From Bisporella sp. PMI_857 (taxonomy: Eukaryota > Ascomycota > Leotiomycetes > Helotiales > Helotiaceae): DNA of 64,000 nucleotides. Below the pieces are notes generated by a model. It was not told the DNA's origin. It saw only the letters and a program-made list of their open reading frames with translations, and did not search any database. Within the stretch, counting starts at the first letter, position 1. Every line of letters starts with the position of its first letter. Location: contig JAJSPD010000024.1 in NCBI GenBank assembly GCA_021307315.1, positions 372,001 through 436,000 of the forward strand. The letters are read 5' to 3'. The translations under genes were made by a program, and so were the position numbers. Shown here piece by piece: positions 33,412 through 44,979 of the stretch.

Positions 33412-35523
33412 ATGCTTTTCAAAAGCCTTCTTTTGGCAGTCGCTTCACTAGGCCTAGCTTCTGCTGCGGCTATACTCACTCCTTTGCAGGATGTAACTTC
33501 TCTTAATACTTTGTCTCCTCGGCAGTCCTGTGGTAGGACTGAGGGCTCCAGGTCAGTTACCCTCTCGGCGCGAAGTTCCCCTTTCAACACATGGCTTTCA
33601 GACCAGCCTCAACTCGAGGCTGTTACTAAGGCACACCAACTGACACTGAGAATATTTAGATGGTGTTGGGATGATACCCACGATATTAGCACTGACTCTG
33701 AGGTCTCTTGGCCGGTCACCAACCAGGTCAAACGAGTAAGTAGAGATTGAAGCGTATTGGCATAGAGTCCTTGTGCTGACTATGTCTTATTCTAGTTCAC
33801 CCTCGTTGTTGAGCAAGTCTTCAAGAGTGCAGCTGACTCTCCTGATGGCACTCCAGTGACCATGTTGCTTATCAATGGAACCTATCCCGGTCCTACATTG
33901 GTCGCGGGTATGTTACCACTGAGCCATTGTCCCAAGCCAGACAGCTAATGGGCGGTGCTTAGACTGGGGAGATGATCTAGAAATCACTGTGATCAACAGA
34001 TTGTCTGACAATGGGTGAGTAGTTGTGATGCCACACCTTAAAAGACATAACTAACTGGTTCAATAGAACAAGCATGCACTGGCATGGCTTTGTTCAGAAA
34101 AACTCTAACATTGCTGATGGGTAAGAGAATTCTCTCAAGTAGCTCCTCTACTTATCTAACATTACGCAGTGTCAACGGAGTGACTGAATGCCCAATTGTG
34201 CCCAACGGTGGCTCGAAAGTGTACAGGTTCCGAGCCACTCAACATGGAACTACTTGGTATCACTCTCATTTCTCCGCCCAATATGGCGATGGAGTTGTAG
34301 GAACCTTTATCATCAATGGCCCTGCCTCCTCAGACTATGCTATTGATCTTGGAACATTCCCAATTAGCGACTTCTACTATGAGAACTCGTATCAATTAGC
34401 ATTCCAAGCTGCTCGCACTGGCCCACCAACAGCAAGGAACCTTGTGTTCAACGGCACCAACACCAACGCAGCCGGGCTTGGCAGGAAGAACGTGACCCCA
34501 TTGACACCAGGAAAGAAGCATCGTCTTCGTATCATCAACACCTCTGTCGATCAAGGATTCTATGTGTCCTTGGATGGGCATCAGTTCCATGTCATCGAAG
34601 CAGATTTTGTCCCAGTCACTCCATTCACCACAACTTGGCTCTTCATTGGAATTGGTCAACGATATGATGTTATCATCGATGCGAACCAAACCGCAGGAAA
34701 CTACTGGTTCCGTGCATCGCTCGCCGCGATCTGTGGTGCTAACGCTAGAGCCTCTAATATGACTTCCATCTTTAACTATGTTGGCGTCCCAGTTGCGAAC
34801 CCAACAACTACAGGTGCAGCACTCGCAGACAATGCTTGTATCGACCCACTTGCGAGCTTGCACCCATACACTCCCAAAGCCGTCGACTCATCTACTTTTA
34901 CCCTCCCAGGAAATATCCACAATCTTAGTGGCATCCTCCGCGACAACCAAGGACTTTTCACCTGGAACATCGATGGAACACCGATCAATGTTGACTGGGG
35001 AACCCCAACCCTCGAATACGTCGTTAACGACAACAACAATTACCCTGATGAGTTGGTGGTACACGATATCCCCAACGCCAACCAGTGGGTCTTCTGGATA
35101 ATCCAGAATCTCGGCTTCATTCCGCACCCAATCCATCTGCATGGCCATGACTTTCACATCCTAGGCGCTAAAGCCAATACGCAGTTCTCCGCCACCGAAG
35201 CACAAAACCTTAATTTTGCTGATCCGATGAGGCGCGATGTTGCGACGCTGCCAGGCTCAGGTTACTTGGTGATCGCGTTCAAGACAGATAATCCGGGGGC
35301 ATGGCTGATGCATTGCCATATCGCATGGCATGTGAGCGAGGGCCTTGCCGTGCAGTTCTTGGAGCGGAAGAGTGAGATTGCCAGCGCGATGGATCTGAGT
35401 CATCTTGCAGATGAGTGCCAGGCTTGGGATACGTATTATGCGACGAGCCCGTACAAGAAAGATGACTCGGGTTTGAGACAAGCAAACCCCAAGAGCAAGC
35501 CTGATGGTATTTCCGGCTTGTGA
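33412..35523 (+). CDS. Laccase (ascomycete multicopper oxidase)
   Basis: This secreted blue copper oxidase oxidises phenols and lignin-like or melanin precursors with reduction of O2 to water. Six exons (33412-33551, 33660-33735, 33796-33907, 33963-34014, 34067-34120, 34170-35523) give 595 aa. Signal peptide about 1-19 (MLFKSLLLAVASLGLASAA), probably followed by a propeptide ending near SPRQ. All four copper signatures are present: HWHG (131-134), HSHFSAQYGDG (176-), HPIHLHGHDF (464-) and HCHIAWHVSEGL (526-). The early WCWDDTHDIST block is typical of ascomycete laccases. The tail contains DDSGL and ends ISGL, like the C-terminal plug that is processed or blocks the tunnel. It converges with a small membrane-protein gene. 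Confidence 0.95.
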
Positions 35524-35769
35524 GGCGGTAATGGATTGAACGCTCCACACTTGAGGCTTTTCTATAAGTAATTTACTTTCCTAATCTGAGGGCTTTGGGA
35601 TATATCTTTTTCCTTGGTAGTGTGGAGTATATAAGATGGATATTTGGAATTCCATAGCAGCTCAACTGAGTCGGGGTTAAATACGGAGGGGATAGCACAG
35701 CTCAATATACGTACTTATCAAGTAACATCTTTCTATGCCTTTTCTTGCCTCCTTATCCCACAATTCATC

Positions 35770-36398
35770 TCACTTTCGATTTCCAAAGCCTACCAAAAAT
35801 CCAATCCTCAACAACAGCCCAAGAATAAGAATACCGTTGTTGATCCACTCATCGTTTGTCCATTTCAATATCTCGAACACTACATTGACATCAACATCAA
35901 GTTTCAACTTAACATCCTCTTCAAATTTCAACCAATTGGAAGGAAAGATAGACATACAGCGTTCAGGCGCAGCGGCATAGACGGCATAGATATGTCCAGC
36001 ATCACTGATAACCAGACCAAGAATAACAGCTTTCCAGACCTTGAGCTCTGAAGAAAGGCGAAGGACGAGCGCCTCATTGAGTGCGAGGTAGACATAGAGC
36101 GCGGCAATATTAGTTAGAAGTAGCGCGAGGAGAGGTGTTAAGGTGGTTGGCGTTACTAGACGATTTGCTGATTAGGATTCATCCGGAGACACACGAGCCA
36201 TAGCGGAGAAGAGAGGTGGTGAAAGGGAAATGGGAGATTACGGGTCAGGGGCTGAGGGATCGTGCTGTGGAGGAATTTGGATGGGTCGGTGTATATGAGG
36301 TACGCGCCGCCGAGGGCGAGTATGGGGTCAAGATACAGGAAGTAGATGCGGTAGATTAGCGCTGTTGCGTTTGTTGGGGAGGAAGAGGTGGGCGCCAT
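35770..36398 (-). CDS. Small fungal multi-span membrane protein (DUF7704-like)
   Basis: Function unknown. Exons 36242-36398 and 35770-36155 give 180 aa. The 86-nt intron runs from GTAATC to TCTAG. About four hydrophobic helices are visible: IYRIYFLYLDPILALGGAYLI, LLALLLTNIAALYVYLALNE, VWKAVILGLVISDAGHIYAVY and NNGILILGLLLRIGFLVGF. The first helix (RIYFLYLDPILALGGAYL) and the later W-K-A-V-x-L..D-x-x-H pattern resemble small fungal membrane proteins of the DUF7704 kind. That assignment is from memory and untested. It is convergent with the laccase. Confidence 0.75.
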
Positions 36399-36687
36399 TT
36401 CGAGGTGAGGAGGGTGGAGGTGGTCTTTGTGAAGAAAGCTTTACAATTTGGCTGACTTTTCGGTGTCCGTGTCGGTTTATAGAACGAGGTGGTACAGAGT
36501 AGTGGACGGAAGTACCGGTAATATAAGCTGACACGAGAGGTGGTTGGGTGCCAAGACCAGTATCTTGGCGCCAATTGGCTCTATTTTTAATATTAGCCTA
36601 GTTGCTCTATGTTTCTAATGGAGGTGGTAATACATTTGAGTTATCACTAACTCGCCCATATCATGGATGAAATGATGCCGCTCAATT

Positions 36688-37506
36688 TCATTTCTCATCG
36701 ACCCATTCAATTACTCGCCGAAGTAATTCAACCCCATCCTGGGGATCGTTTATAGTTGCCCTCATCTCCCCAATTTCTTCTTTAGATTTACCCTCAGTGT
36801 ACGTGATATCATCATCCCAGATGAGATCTTTGGCAAATTTTCCCATGATCTCTGGATGCGCCTGAAACGACAGCATGGTGTTCGACTTTGACACAAATGC
36901 CTCATTATTCTCTGCCAGCAAGACGAAGTCGTCCGTGGCTTTCGCAACTTCACGAACGTGGAATTGTGTTGCGATCTCAGCTTAATTAGCTGTTGAAAAG
37001 AAGGCCTGACAGCAGGAATAACCCACATATGATCCTTTCTCAGCAGCGAAAGGGAAGAATCTTTTCCCCTCTTCAGTCAATCGGACACGAACAAGCCCTG
37101 CCTACCTCACTTGATAGTCAACGACTAGCTGCCAATCCCGAAAATACGCAGTATGACTTACGACCGGACCATTAGGCACAGGAGCTACTTGACCACCAAA
37201 TGCTCTCAATAAGATTTGGTGCCCCCAACAGATACCTAACATCTTCGTTTTTGGCGTCTCTTTTGCTGTGGTTCTCACAAAGTCTAACATCTTCAGGATC
37301 CATGGGTCAGATGCAGACGCATCTGATTTGCCACCGCTTAAAATGATAAGATCATATTCTGTAGGGTCAGGATACTCCTCCTTTTCAATTGGGTCGAAAA
37401 AGTCAAGCTTGGTAACTTTGCTGAAGATGTCAGTAAAGGCTTGCTGAATCTCGGTCCAGAAATGAGCCGAGGGAGGATGGTTCACGAGCACAGCGATGTT
37501 CAACAT
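36688..37506 (-). CDS. Class I glutamine amidotransferase-like protein
   Basis: This is a GATase1-fold protein like the stand-alone GMP-synthase-like amidotransferases of fungi. It could hydrolyse glutamine or a related gamma-glutamyl compound. Exons 37162-37506, 37027-37101 and 36688-36975 give 235 aa. The nucleophile is C93 in LGICWGHQILLRAFGG, and the catalytic partners are H180 and E182 in LSFQAHPEIMG, so the triad is complete. LTEEGKRFF, conserved in this group, lies in the 75-nt middle exon. The protein starts MLNIAVLVNHPP. The partner or true substrate is unknown. It is divergent from a Zn2Cys6 regulator with 363 bp between the start codons. Confidence 0.88.
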
Positions 37507-37869
37507 TCTGCCAAATACTTATATAAAAACTGATAACGATTTGAAATTCAGAATTTGTTTCTTAACAGGCATCTACCAGTCCAAACTTGAAGTAGCCAAC
37601 CATGACAAATTTATAGACGCTCGGGTAAGATGTGCCGCCATATCGGGTGGCTTCTGATTGGCTGGGGAAGAAATGGAACCTAAATTGTGCCGAGCGGGTG
37701 TTACGGCCTGACACGCTAGGCATTAGGCACGGCTATAGCTTTTACCTTCGGCATTCTTTCTCTCTCCTTCCCTTCCCTCAACATCCAACTCTCCCAACTC
37801 GCACCACTGAGCTCTTCAAATACGCTTGATTCCATACCCGATTCATCGTGGCAAAGAATTAATCCCGAC
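37507..37869. promoter_or_regulatory. Shared divergent promoter of the amidotransferase and Zn2Cys6 genes
   Basis: A 363-bp gap lies between two divergent start codons. A pyrimidine-rich tract (tttctctctccttcccttccct, about 37757-37779) lies roughly 100 bp before the regulator's ATG. No gene seen. Confidence 0.55.
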
Positions 37870-40073
37870 ATGATGGAGGGTGTACCTACTCCTCTGCATG
37901 TGTCCTCTAACATTGACGGCAATGCCAACGAGCAGCACCTGGCAACGCCGAGGGATCCTGGCGATCACCAGGATCTCAGCCAAACCCGAAAGCGCGTGTC
38001 GCAAGCATGTCAAGCCTGCGCAAAGAGAAAGACTAAGGTATACTATCCAGTTCTTTGCTTCACGGTCTGCAATTAACGAGTCTACTAATTTGACGTTCAG
38101 TGCGATGGTGCCGTGCCCAAGTGCACACAGTGCGTGCAGCGTGATATCCCGGAGTGCACATACGCGCAATCCCGTCGCAACAAACGGTGAGTCAAACCAC
38201 CAATAATTAAGTATTCGGAACAAAAAATAATATTTATGATGCTTCTTCCTTCTAAAAATCCGATCAATCTTTATCCAAATGGCAAGCTGACTACCTATAG
38301 CCAACGAAGAAGCTCGCCGCTGGGGCTGAGTTTCGGCTATGACGCCACAAATCAGAGCAGTCAATATAATAACCCAGACGGAAATGAAAATGGTGACCAG
38401 AAATACCGTCCTCAACAAGATGCGACTCGGCTCGGGAACCAAGGCACGCCAAGCAACGCGGGTTTTACGGCCTTGGGAGCTCTAGCTGATTTCGCAACCG
38501 CGCGGAGGTCAAACTCGATACAGGTCCCCTTACGCCAGCCGCCTCCGCCAGTGGTCCGCCCTCTCCTGTCTGTCTCTCAACCTACATCCAGACTACTATT
38601 CAAAACATATTTCTCCACCATCCATCCGATGTGGCCAATCCTTTACAAGCCTATGTACGACTTGACCGGCTACGATTATCTCCAAGATAAGATAGCTCCA
38701 CCACTACTTTATGCAATATATTCAATCTCGGCTTGCGTTCAGCCTGGGTACCCAGATCTGGATGAAAATTATCAGGATTTTCCTTCTCCACAACAATCGT
38801 TCGAGGCTGCACTAGCTGCACTTCAACAAACCGGACCACTAAACCTTCTTAAACCCTCGATTGATGCCTGTCAGGCATTAACCATTCTCGCACTTCAGCA
38901 ACATGGAGTAGCAGAGGACGCATCAGCAGCTCTTTTATGCAGTCTCGCGTCATCTATGGCCATTGAGCTCAAATTACACCGAGCGACAACAGCGAGCTCC
39001 GATGCTACTGACACTCAGGTCCGCTCACGTTTGTGGTGGAATATCTATGTTCTAGATAAAATGTTGGCCTGCGAGATGGGTCGACCAGTGCATCTAAGAT
39101 GGGAAGAGCAGGATAATATTTTTCCATCTTCATCCGAATCTGACGAGTATCAACTCCTCTCCCTACGCTCGTCGGGTCAGAATCGCGTTAGCTCGGTCAA
39201 AACGCACACAATTTCCGGGTTTCACACAACAATACAGATAACTGTAATTATGGAACGGATCTCTCGGCAGATTTATTCGATTAAGGGACGAGAAGCTATC
39301 AATGAGCGTTCGCCGAGCGCTGAAGAGACTAGAGCTCGCTTCTCGCAGGACTTGAAAGAATACAAAGATATGATGGACGCTTTACCACTGAAACTAGATC
39401 CCAGTAATGGGAATATTCCTGCGCCGGTTACGATCACAAACATGGTTGTAAGTATTTCATGAAGTTGATTCAAGAGTCTTTAATAACGCGATTGTAGTGG
39501 ATGTGGTGCCTTACGATCCTTCTACATCGGCCATTCATTGGGAACTACCAGCCTGGTGGGAAGGATGCTAAAGATCCACTTCAGGAGTGCTTTGTGGCTG
39601 CAAGCAACATATGTAACATCTTGGAGGGCTATGCCGACAATCTTCCAATGTTATCATGCGATCTTATATTTCCCATCTTCACGACTGCCAGCACACTCTC
39701 TTACTCCATCAAACAAAGCGCATTTGAGGATGGCGAGACGCGAAGACGCATTGACTTGTGCATTCGCTGGCTCCAAGTTTTGGGAAGAAGTTGGAAGAAT
39801 GCCAGCACACGCGGAGAAGTGTTGGCTCAAGGTACATGGCATAACCCAAATCTAGACATTCGTGCAACTAACATAATATTCCCAGACTATAAGCCCGCTT
39901 CACGCATCCCCACCCCGGAGAATCATCTTTCCCATAACCGAGGGCCACAAAATGGCACAGGACAGTGGTCCATGGAGGACTGGTCCTTCCTTAACAAATT
40001 TTCAGACCCTACTGATGAATTCTATGCCATGGATGCCGACTTCCGCAACCTGCTTCAGGGTCCAATTGCTTAG
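37870..40073 (+). CDS. Zn2Cys6 transcription factor with fungal-specific regulator domain
   Basis: Predicted nuclear regulator, targets unknown. Exons 37870-38037, 38101-38186, 38301-39447, 39498-39831 and 39886-40073 give 640 aa. The binuclear cluster C47-x2-C50-x6-C57-x6-C64-x2-C67-x7-C75 spans exons 1-2 and is followed by a basic RRNKR stretch. The fungal_trans domain is clear: LFKTYFSTIHPMWPILYKPM, LAAL..ALTILALQQHGVAED, LCSLASSMAIELKLHR, RLWWNIYVLDKMLACEMGRP and SVKTHTISGFHTT. I removed 39832-39885 as an intron (GTACAT..ACTAAC..CCCAG). It is 54 nt and stop-free, so reading through would add 18 residues. The start is one of two adjacent ATGs. Confidence 0.87.
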
Positions 40074-41238
40074 GGCCGATGCCAGTCGGCCAATGAGATC
40101 ACGTGATCCTGACACTTCCTTGGGAACTTGGAGCAACTGGTGTTAAGGTGTAAGAGCAATACTTCGATCCGTATAGTATATCATACTTTTAGTATTTATC
40201 TTTTCAGGTGCTATAAGCATACATGTCTGGGAAAAGTTTTGTTTTATTTAATTGCTGGGAGTTAGTCAGGTTGATATCTCGGTTGCGCTTCATTGGTATA
40301 TCTACTTGTAGGCATTTCCACAGTACATACGGATCTTTTTCATAATTTGCTGCCATTAATTCACATAATTTTGCTATGAGACCTATACATCTAATGAGCC
40401 TTAGTGGACTCATCGGGTTCAGCGCCGAAGGTGAAGGTGAGGCATGATGGTAAATTGAAGACAGCACCAAATACTTCAGCTTCCTACCGAAACCATAATA
40501 ATATGAGGTTACAAGTGATCCAAATCCCATATCACTGTACATGGCACCTTCTGAAGTCAGTTCCACGCTCCTTTCTTCCACTCTTCTCAATTTCATAAGC
40601 GTCATCCTCGAGACATTCAATGATGGCTCGACACAAACCAAGCAAAAGCAAAAATAAGCTGGATACGATCAACAGCCAACGGCAGAAACTAAGGAAGCGA
40701 TTTCGACATATCAAGGTTAAGTCTCAACACGGGATAGAGGAACATTCCGATAAGGAGCCATAGATGACAAGCGAGCAGCAGATAGAGACGCAAGTAGTGG
40801 TTGGTGACGGGTTAGAGGAATAGCACGAATCCTCTGCTCAAGATACCGTAGCAGTGGATTTCCGCAGGCGCTATTCGACCGTAGATATCTAAGGAGGACA
40901 AGTTCTTCCGAGTTCTACCAAGTTGCCCATACGAAAGTGCCAAAGACAAACGAGCTTTAGAAGATCGTTACCAAAAATGACGCGGGCAAATGGTCGAAAT
41001 GCATCGAAGAATCTGCCCGCGGGCGGCTCGAGAATATATATTTTCTTCAGAGCTGAGTGGGATTTCTGGGACACGCACCTAGACCTATAAACGGCAAGAG
41101 CTTGCAAGCCCTCCCCTTCATCAACACGTGAATTATTTCACCTTACAACATGCGAGGCTCACAAAATACTACGACCGAATCCGGCCGCCGGGATCACATA
41201 TATACCAAGTTGCTTGCCAAATATAGGAGGTTTGATAG
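40074..41238. other. Intergenic region, no supported gene
   Basis: Two overlapping minus-strand frames (40204-40641 and 40532-40714, the latter with a hydrophobic N-terminal stretch) are visible, but neither has a recognisable motif or splice partner. A short plus-strand ATG frame starts at 41150. Confidence 0.35.
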
Positions 41239-41754
41239 CTTGGACATCCCACAGAAAACGAGATATTTGATATCCCGACAGAATACAGCAGGGTATTTGG
41301 CTCTGGCAAGTTAAGCCCCACCATTACGCGGCTGGAGGTCGAATATGATGGCGGCGGCTCACACCAGCGTATAGCCGACCGGCTTGGAAGAAATGATCAA
41401 CCTCGGCCAACTGCGCAGGTCACTTACCTCGCGGAGCTGAGCTTTTGGCGTTCTTTGGCTTTCGAACCAATCTGCGCCCGGCAGTGTGAGTTGTGCGCTT
41501 TTCGTCTCAACGATCGTATGGCTGATCTCAACCAGGGCTTCTGGATAGCCGAGTTGAACTTTGGAGCTCTGATGGCAAACGGGGGTGGTTCTCGCGATGA
41601 TTGCGGGTCGCCCGAAAGAATTGTAGGTATTTGGACGACTTGGAACCAGGGTATGGTAGAAGATGGGCCTGGCGCAACTTTGAACCACTACACGGTTCTG
41701 CGGCTTGGTTCGTACGGGGATTCACGACGAGATGGATTCTACAGGATGTTTTGA
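41239..41754 (+). other. Long stop-free frame (171 codons) without ATG, unrecognised
   Basis: Starting just after a TAG at 41236, one plus-strand frame stays open for 171 codons and ends at TGA 41752-41754. It has no in-frame ATG until 41516. The translation is well mixed (..FGSGKLSPTITRLEVEYDGG.., ..QGFWIAELNFGALMANGGG.., ..HYTVLRLGSYGDSRRDG..). It could be a 3' exon entered by splicing (AG at 41237-41238 ends TTTGATAG) or a truncated gene. An overlapping frame from an ATG at 41150 runs to about 41314 in another phase, so a frameshifted gene is also possible. I recognise no family. Confidence 0.35.
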
Positions 41755-42347
41755 AGTGAGGGCTACTCTATGATGGTTCTTTTAGTGGCTTTAATGTAGA
41801 TTGCTTGCGGATATGTACATCACGAAACGCAGCCGTGGATGTGAAACTCAAGCTTTCTGATATTCGTATTTCCAGACTTAAAATTTGTTATCGCGTCATC
41901 TTTCAAGAAGGATTTACTATGATCACGCAGGACGCCTTTGTACGTCAGCTGTGGGGAGCAGACTGCCGGCAGATCGCATCCTGTTCGAACCCTTTCCATG
42001 CTTGTACCTATCTCCAGCCTTGTCTATTCTATTCTAACACCTGAATGCATCATAACAGATTTCGATAAGTGACTGTTCCTAAGTTCTCTACCGTTACAAG
42101 AAGTCTCACTTTTCAAACTCCATTCCTCAATGAAGAGTGAATCAAGTAAGCTTTCTGGCTGAACCGCATTACCATGGTTTGGTAGTGCTGAAGCAGTGGC
42201 CGATTCCAAATAGGCTCTGGTCTAAGAGCTGTTGCTGACAATATGAGGCTTGTTCGAGGAACGGAACTCGAATTCTTTAGTATTTTCGAAGGCGAACCTT
42301 TTGTAAGCAAGACTGCCGCATTGCATTCATGTTACCTCCATCTAGGC
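41755..42347. other. Intergenic region
   Basis: No gene seen. The right end is presumably the 3' UTR of the minus-strand regulator. Confidence 0.4.
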
Positions 42348-44979
42348 TTAAAGCCAGATATCCTCACCCCAGTTCCCAAATTCTCCCATATGCATGGTGT
42401 CAAGTTCGAAATCCATCCCCATGGCCATATCCTGCAAGAAATCATACTCTGCGCCTATACCCTCGGCGGCGGCAGCAGCAATAGTCGGCGTATCGGTTTC
42501 GCAGCTTGATTTCTGGTTCGCATCCTGCATCCCGGGGTCCGAAGCTCTGGCTTTCAGAATCGCCAGACACTCCTTTATACTCCTCTCGGAAGCCGCCTTG
42601 ATCGCTCTCAACACCTCTTGCTCGCTCTTGCCGTCTTCAATCGCCTCTATCTGCGCCAGCAACGCTGCAATAAAGAAGGCGCCACGCGTATTCACCCTGT
42701 AAAATTTGATCTGCTGCGTTTGGGAATCCGCAGATCGTCTCAGGGTCTCGACTAATGGCGCTCGTAATAACTTCCCTTGTGTGGATATCGCACCAGGTGA
42801 CTCTTCTTCTAGCTGCCATATCAGCTCCAAGGATATATACATAATGGGCAACCCATTCGCGAGGTCAGGGCTCGCAAGGATGAGACGTTCCCACTAGTGC
42901 TAGATTAGTTTTGGCGCGTGAGCCTGAGGGAGGCGGATGGAAGAAGAGATTACTAACGTCATCATTCGGACGGAAACTTGTGTGTGCTAGCGCGGTGTCA
43001 AGCACTACTTTCCGCGAGAAGTAGTATCGCGGATCAGTCTTCACCTTGATGACCCAGGGGCGGTGCAGCGCAAACAAGAAGCGGCGCAGAAGAAGGTCAA
43101 CATGATTGAGGTGGAACGGCGTCAGTTGTGGCGCGCTGCTGGGAAATGGGAAGCGACAAGAAGCCGTGATTTCCCTGGAGAGTCTCAGCACATGATCGTA
43201 GGATGGGTCACTCCGGAAGGAAGATGTGATGCGGACGACTTCCATACGAGTGGAGAGCGAGCGATAGAGATGATATTGAAGGCTTGTTTGTGTGTAAGCG
43301 GTGGGAGGGTGTGGAACTGGCGAGGTTATAGTACTTTTGCCAATTTCGTCGTCGTTGATATTGAGTGGTGGTTCTGTGTCAAAGTCATCTAAAGAGATTA
43401 GTGGTGGCATTGCGATTGAAAAGGATGCCTGGACGCTCATTTCCATAATCGTAGCCCACAGTCTCCGTCGTATCTCAGTATGGAGAGGGGATATGCCCTT
43501 GAAAGTTTGGGGATCTCGATGGTAACCGAGCTGCATTGCGGTTCGTATGAGCGTGCCGATTGAGGACCATATTAGGTCAGAACCTATGCCAATGGTTTCT
43601 CTTGCGATGATGAGAAGGCATTGCGTTTGTACACCTCTGATGTTCATGCGTGACTTTTCAATGGGTCCTGCGAGCCATTGCTGTACAGCATACACCCAGT
43701 TGCGTGCATTGGCATGAAGAGAACTGGCAGTCTCGGGGTCTGGCAGGAATACGGTGCCAATGGCTAGAATGAGGAGTATCCTTGGGTCACAGTTGTTTTC
43801 ATCGGGGTCGTTCCAATAATCATTGTAGATTGAGTAGAAGGACGGGATATGGAGAATTCTGTATACGGATTCATAGTTCCGAAAGTAGTTACCCACAAGC
43901 TCGTCACAGACTTCTTTTGCGGGCAAGGTGCTTTTATAACCTGAGACTTCGCGTCCATTATCAGGATGGTGTGATTTGATAGTTCGTGCAAGTATTTTAC
44001 ACTGCTGGAGATTGAGAAAAAGCTCCGTAGGATTGTCGGAGGCACCGTTTCGTTGAGTATCGAACATGAACGTTGCGATTTTGTCAAACTTCAGACTTCT
44101 TAGTGATCTTCAGCAATTTTTTACAAATGGGACAGCCTACTTGTGTGAAATTATTGATCCAGTGATTTTCTCCATAGAGTTTGGTCTTCAACGGATATTT
44201 TCGAAGTTTCACACTTAGATCAGGCATTGACTCGCGATCTGTAACATGTCTCTCTACATCTGGCGAATACCATGAAGCAGGAGTAGGCTCTATAGATGAC
44301 GTATCGACAAAAGTTCGAAACCCTTCCACCGAAGAATATTCCGGAGCAGCATGGTGTCCTGAATGATTGGGCTTTGCGGAGTTTGATGCAGTTATTGTTT
44401 GAGGGCTGTGAGCAGCAGAAGTCGCTGCTATTGAAGACTCTGGAGTATGAAGCTGAAATTTGGCCTCCAGCTCGTGGCGTACAATATTGATATGGCCCTA
44501 TCCTAATCAGTCCCTTAATCCCAGTGACATATAATAGTAGAAGCAGTGTTGCATGGCCTGTGAAGTATGAGAAGCAAGGTGATTTGGTCTGCAAAGTTGA
44601 CACACCTGACGGCTGTTGTGAGGATTCAGATCAGAGTCGTATGTACAAACAACCTGTAATAGAAGTCCCGAAGTTAGTGTCGTCCTTTCTTGACAGATTC
44701 TAAAGCTAAAGAACATTTCACGCATTGCAATACTTTTTCAACACGGACATGACTTTACTACGTGTTTTGGATGCACAAGCACAGGAACATTTGAGACCTC
44801 TCAGACTGAGTGATATCTCTCAAAATCAACAAACTTACGTCTCTAGAGCGTTGGCACTGGTTGCACGGCTTACTTTGGTCACATTTAATCTTTCTACGCC
44901 TGCACTGAAGACATGCTAAGGCTGGTCTCCGTCGTCTCTGAGGCGGAGCTGCTACGGCCGCCGTATGTTCGGAGTACAT
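42348..44979 (-). CDS. Zn2Cys6 transcription factor with fungal-specific regulator domain
   Basis: Predicted nuclear regulator, targets unknown. Exons 44839-44979, 44606-44653, 44141-44497, 42958-44088 and 42348-42893 give 740 aa. The cluster is C23-x2-C26-x6-C33-x5-C39-x2-C42-x7-C50 (CLQCRRRKIKCDQSKPCNQC). Its last Cys sits in a 48-nt second exon, so splicing of a 185-nt intron is needed to complete it. A short coiled-coil-like stretch (RHELEAKFQLH) follows. Then come the regulator domain pieces YGENHWINNFTQFDKIATFM, ILARTIKSHHPDNG, FRNYESVYRILHIPSFYSIY, ILLILAIGTVFLPDPE, GTLIRTAMQLGYHRDP and IRRRLWATIMEMSVQASF. The C-terminus is Ala-rich then acidic (GNWGEDIWL). Confidence 0.87.

Noticed and set aside
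40204..40714. Two overlapping minus-strand frames (145 and 60 aa), one with a hydrophobic N-terminus
   Set aside because: They lie in different phases over the same bases, cannot be joined by splice sites, and have no recognisable domain.
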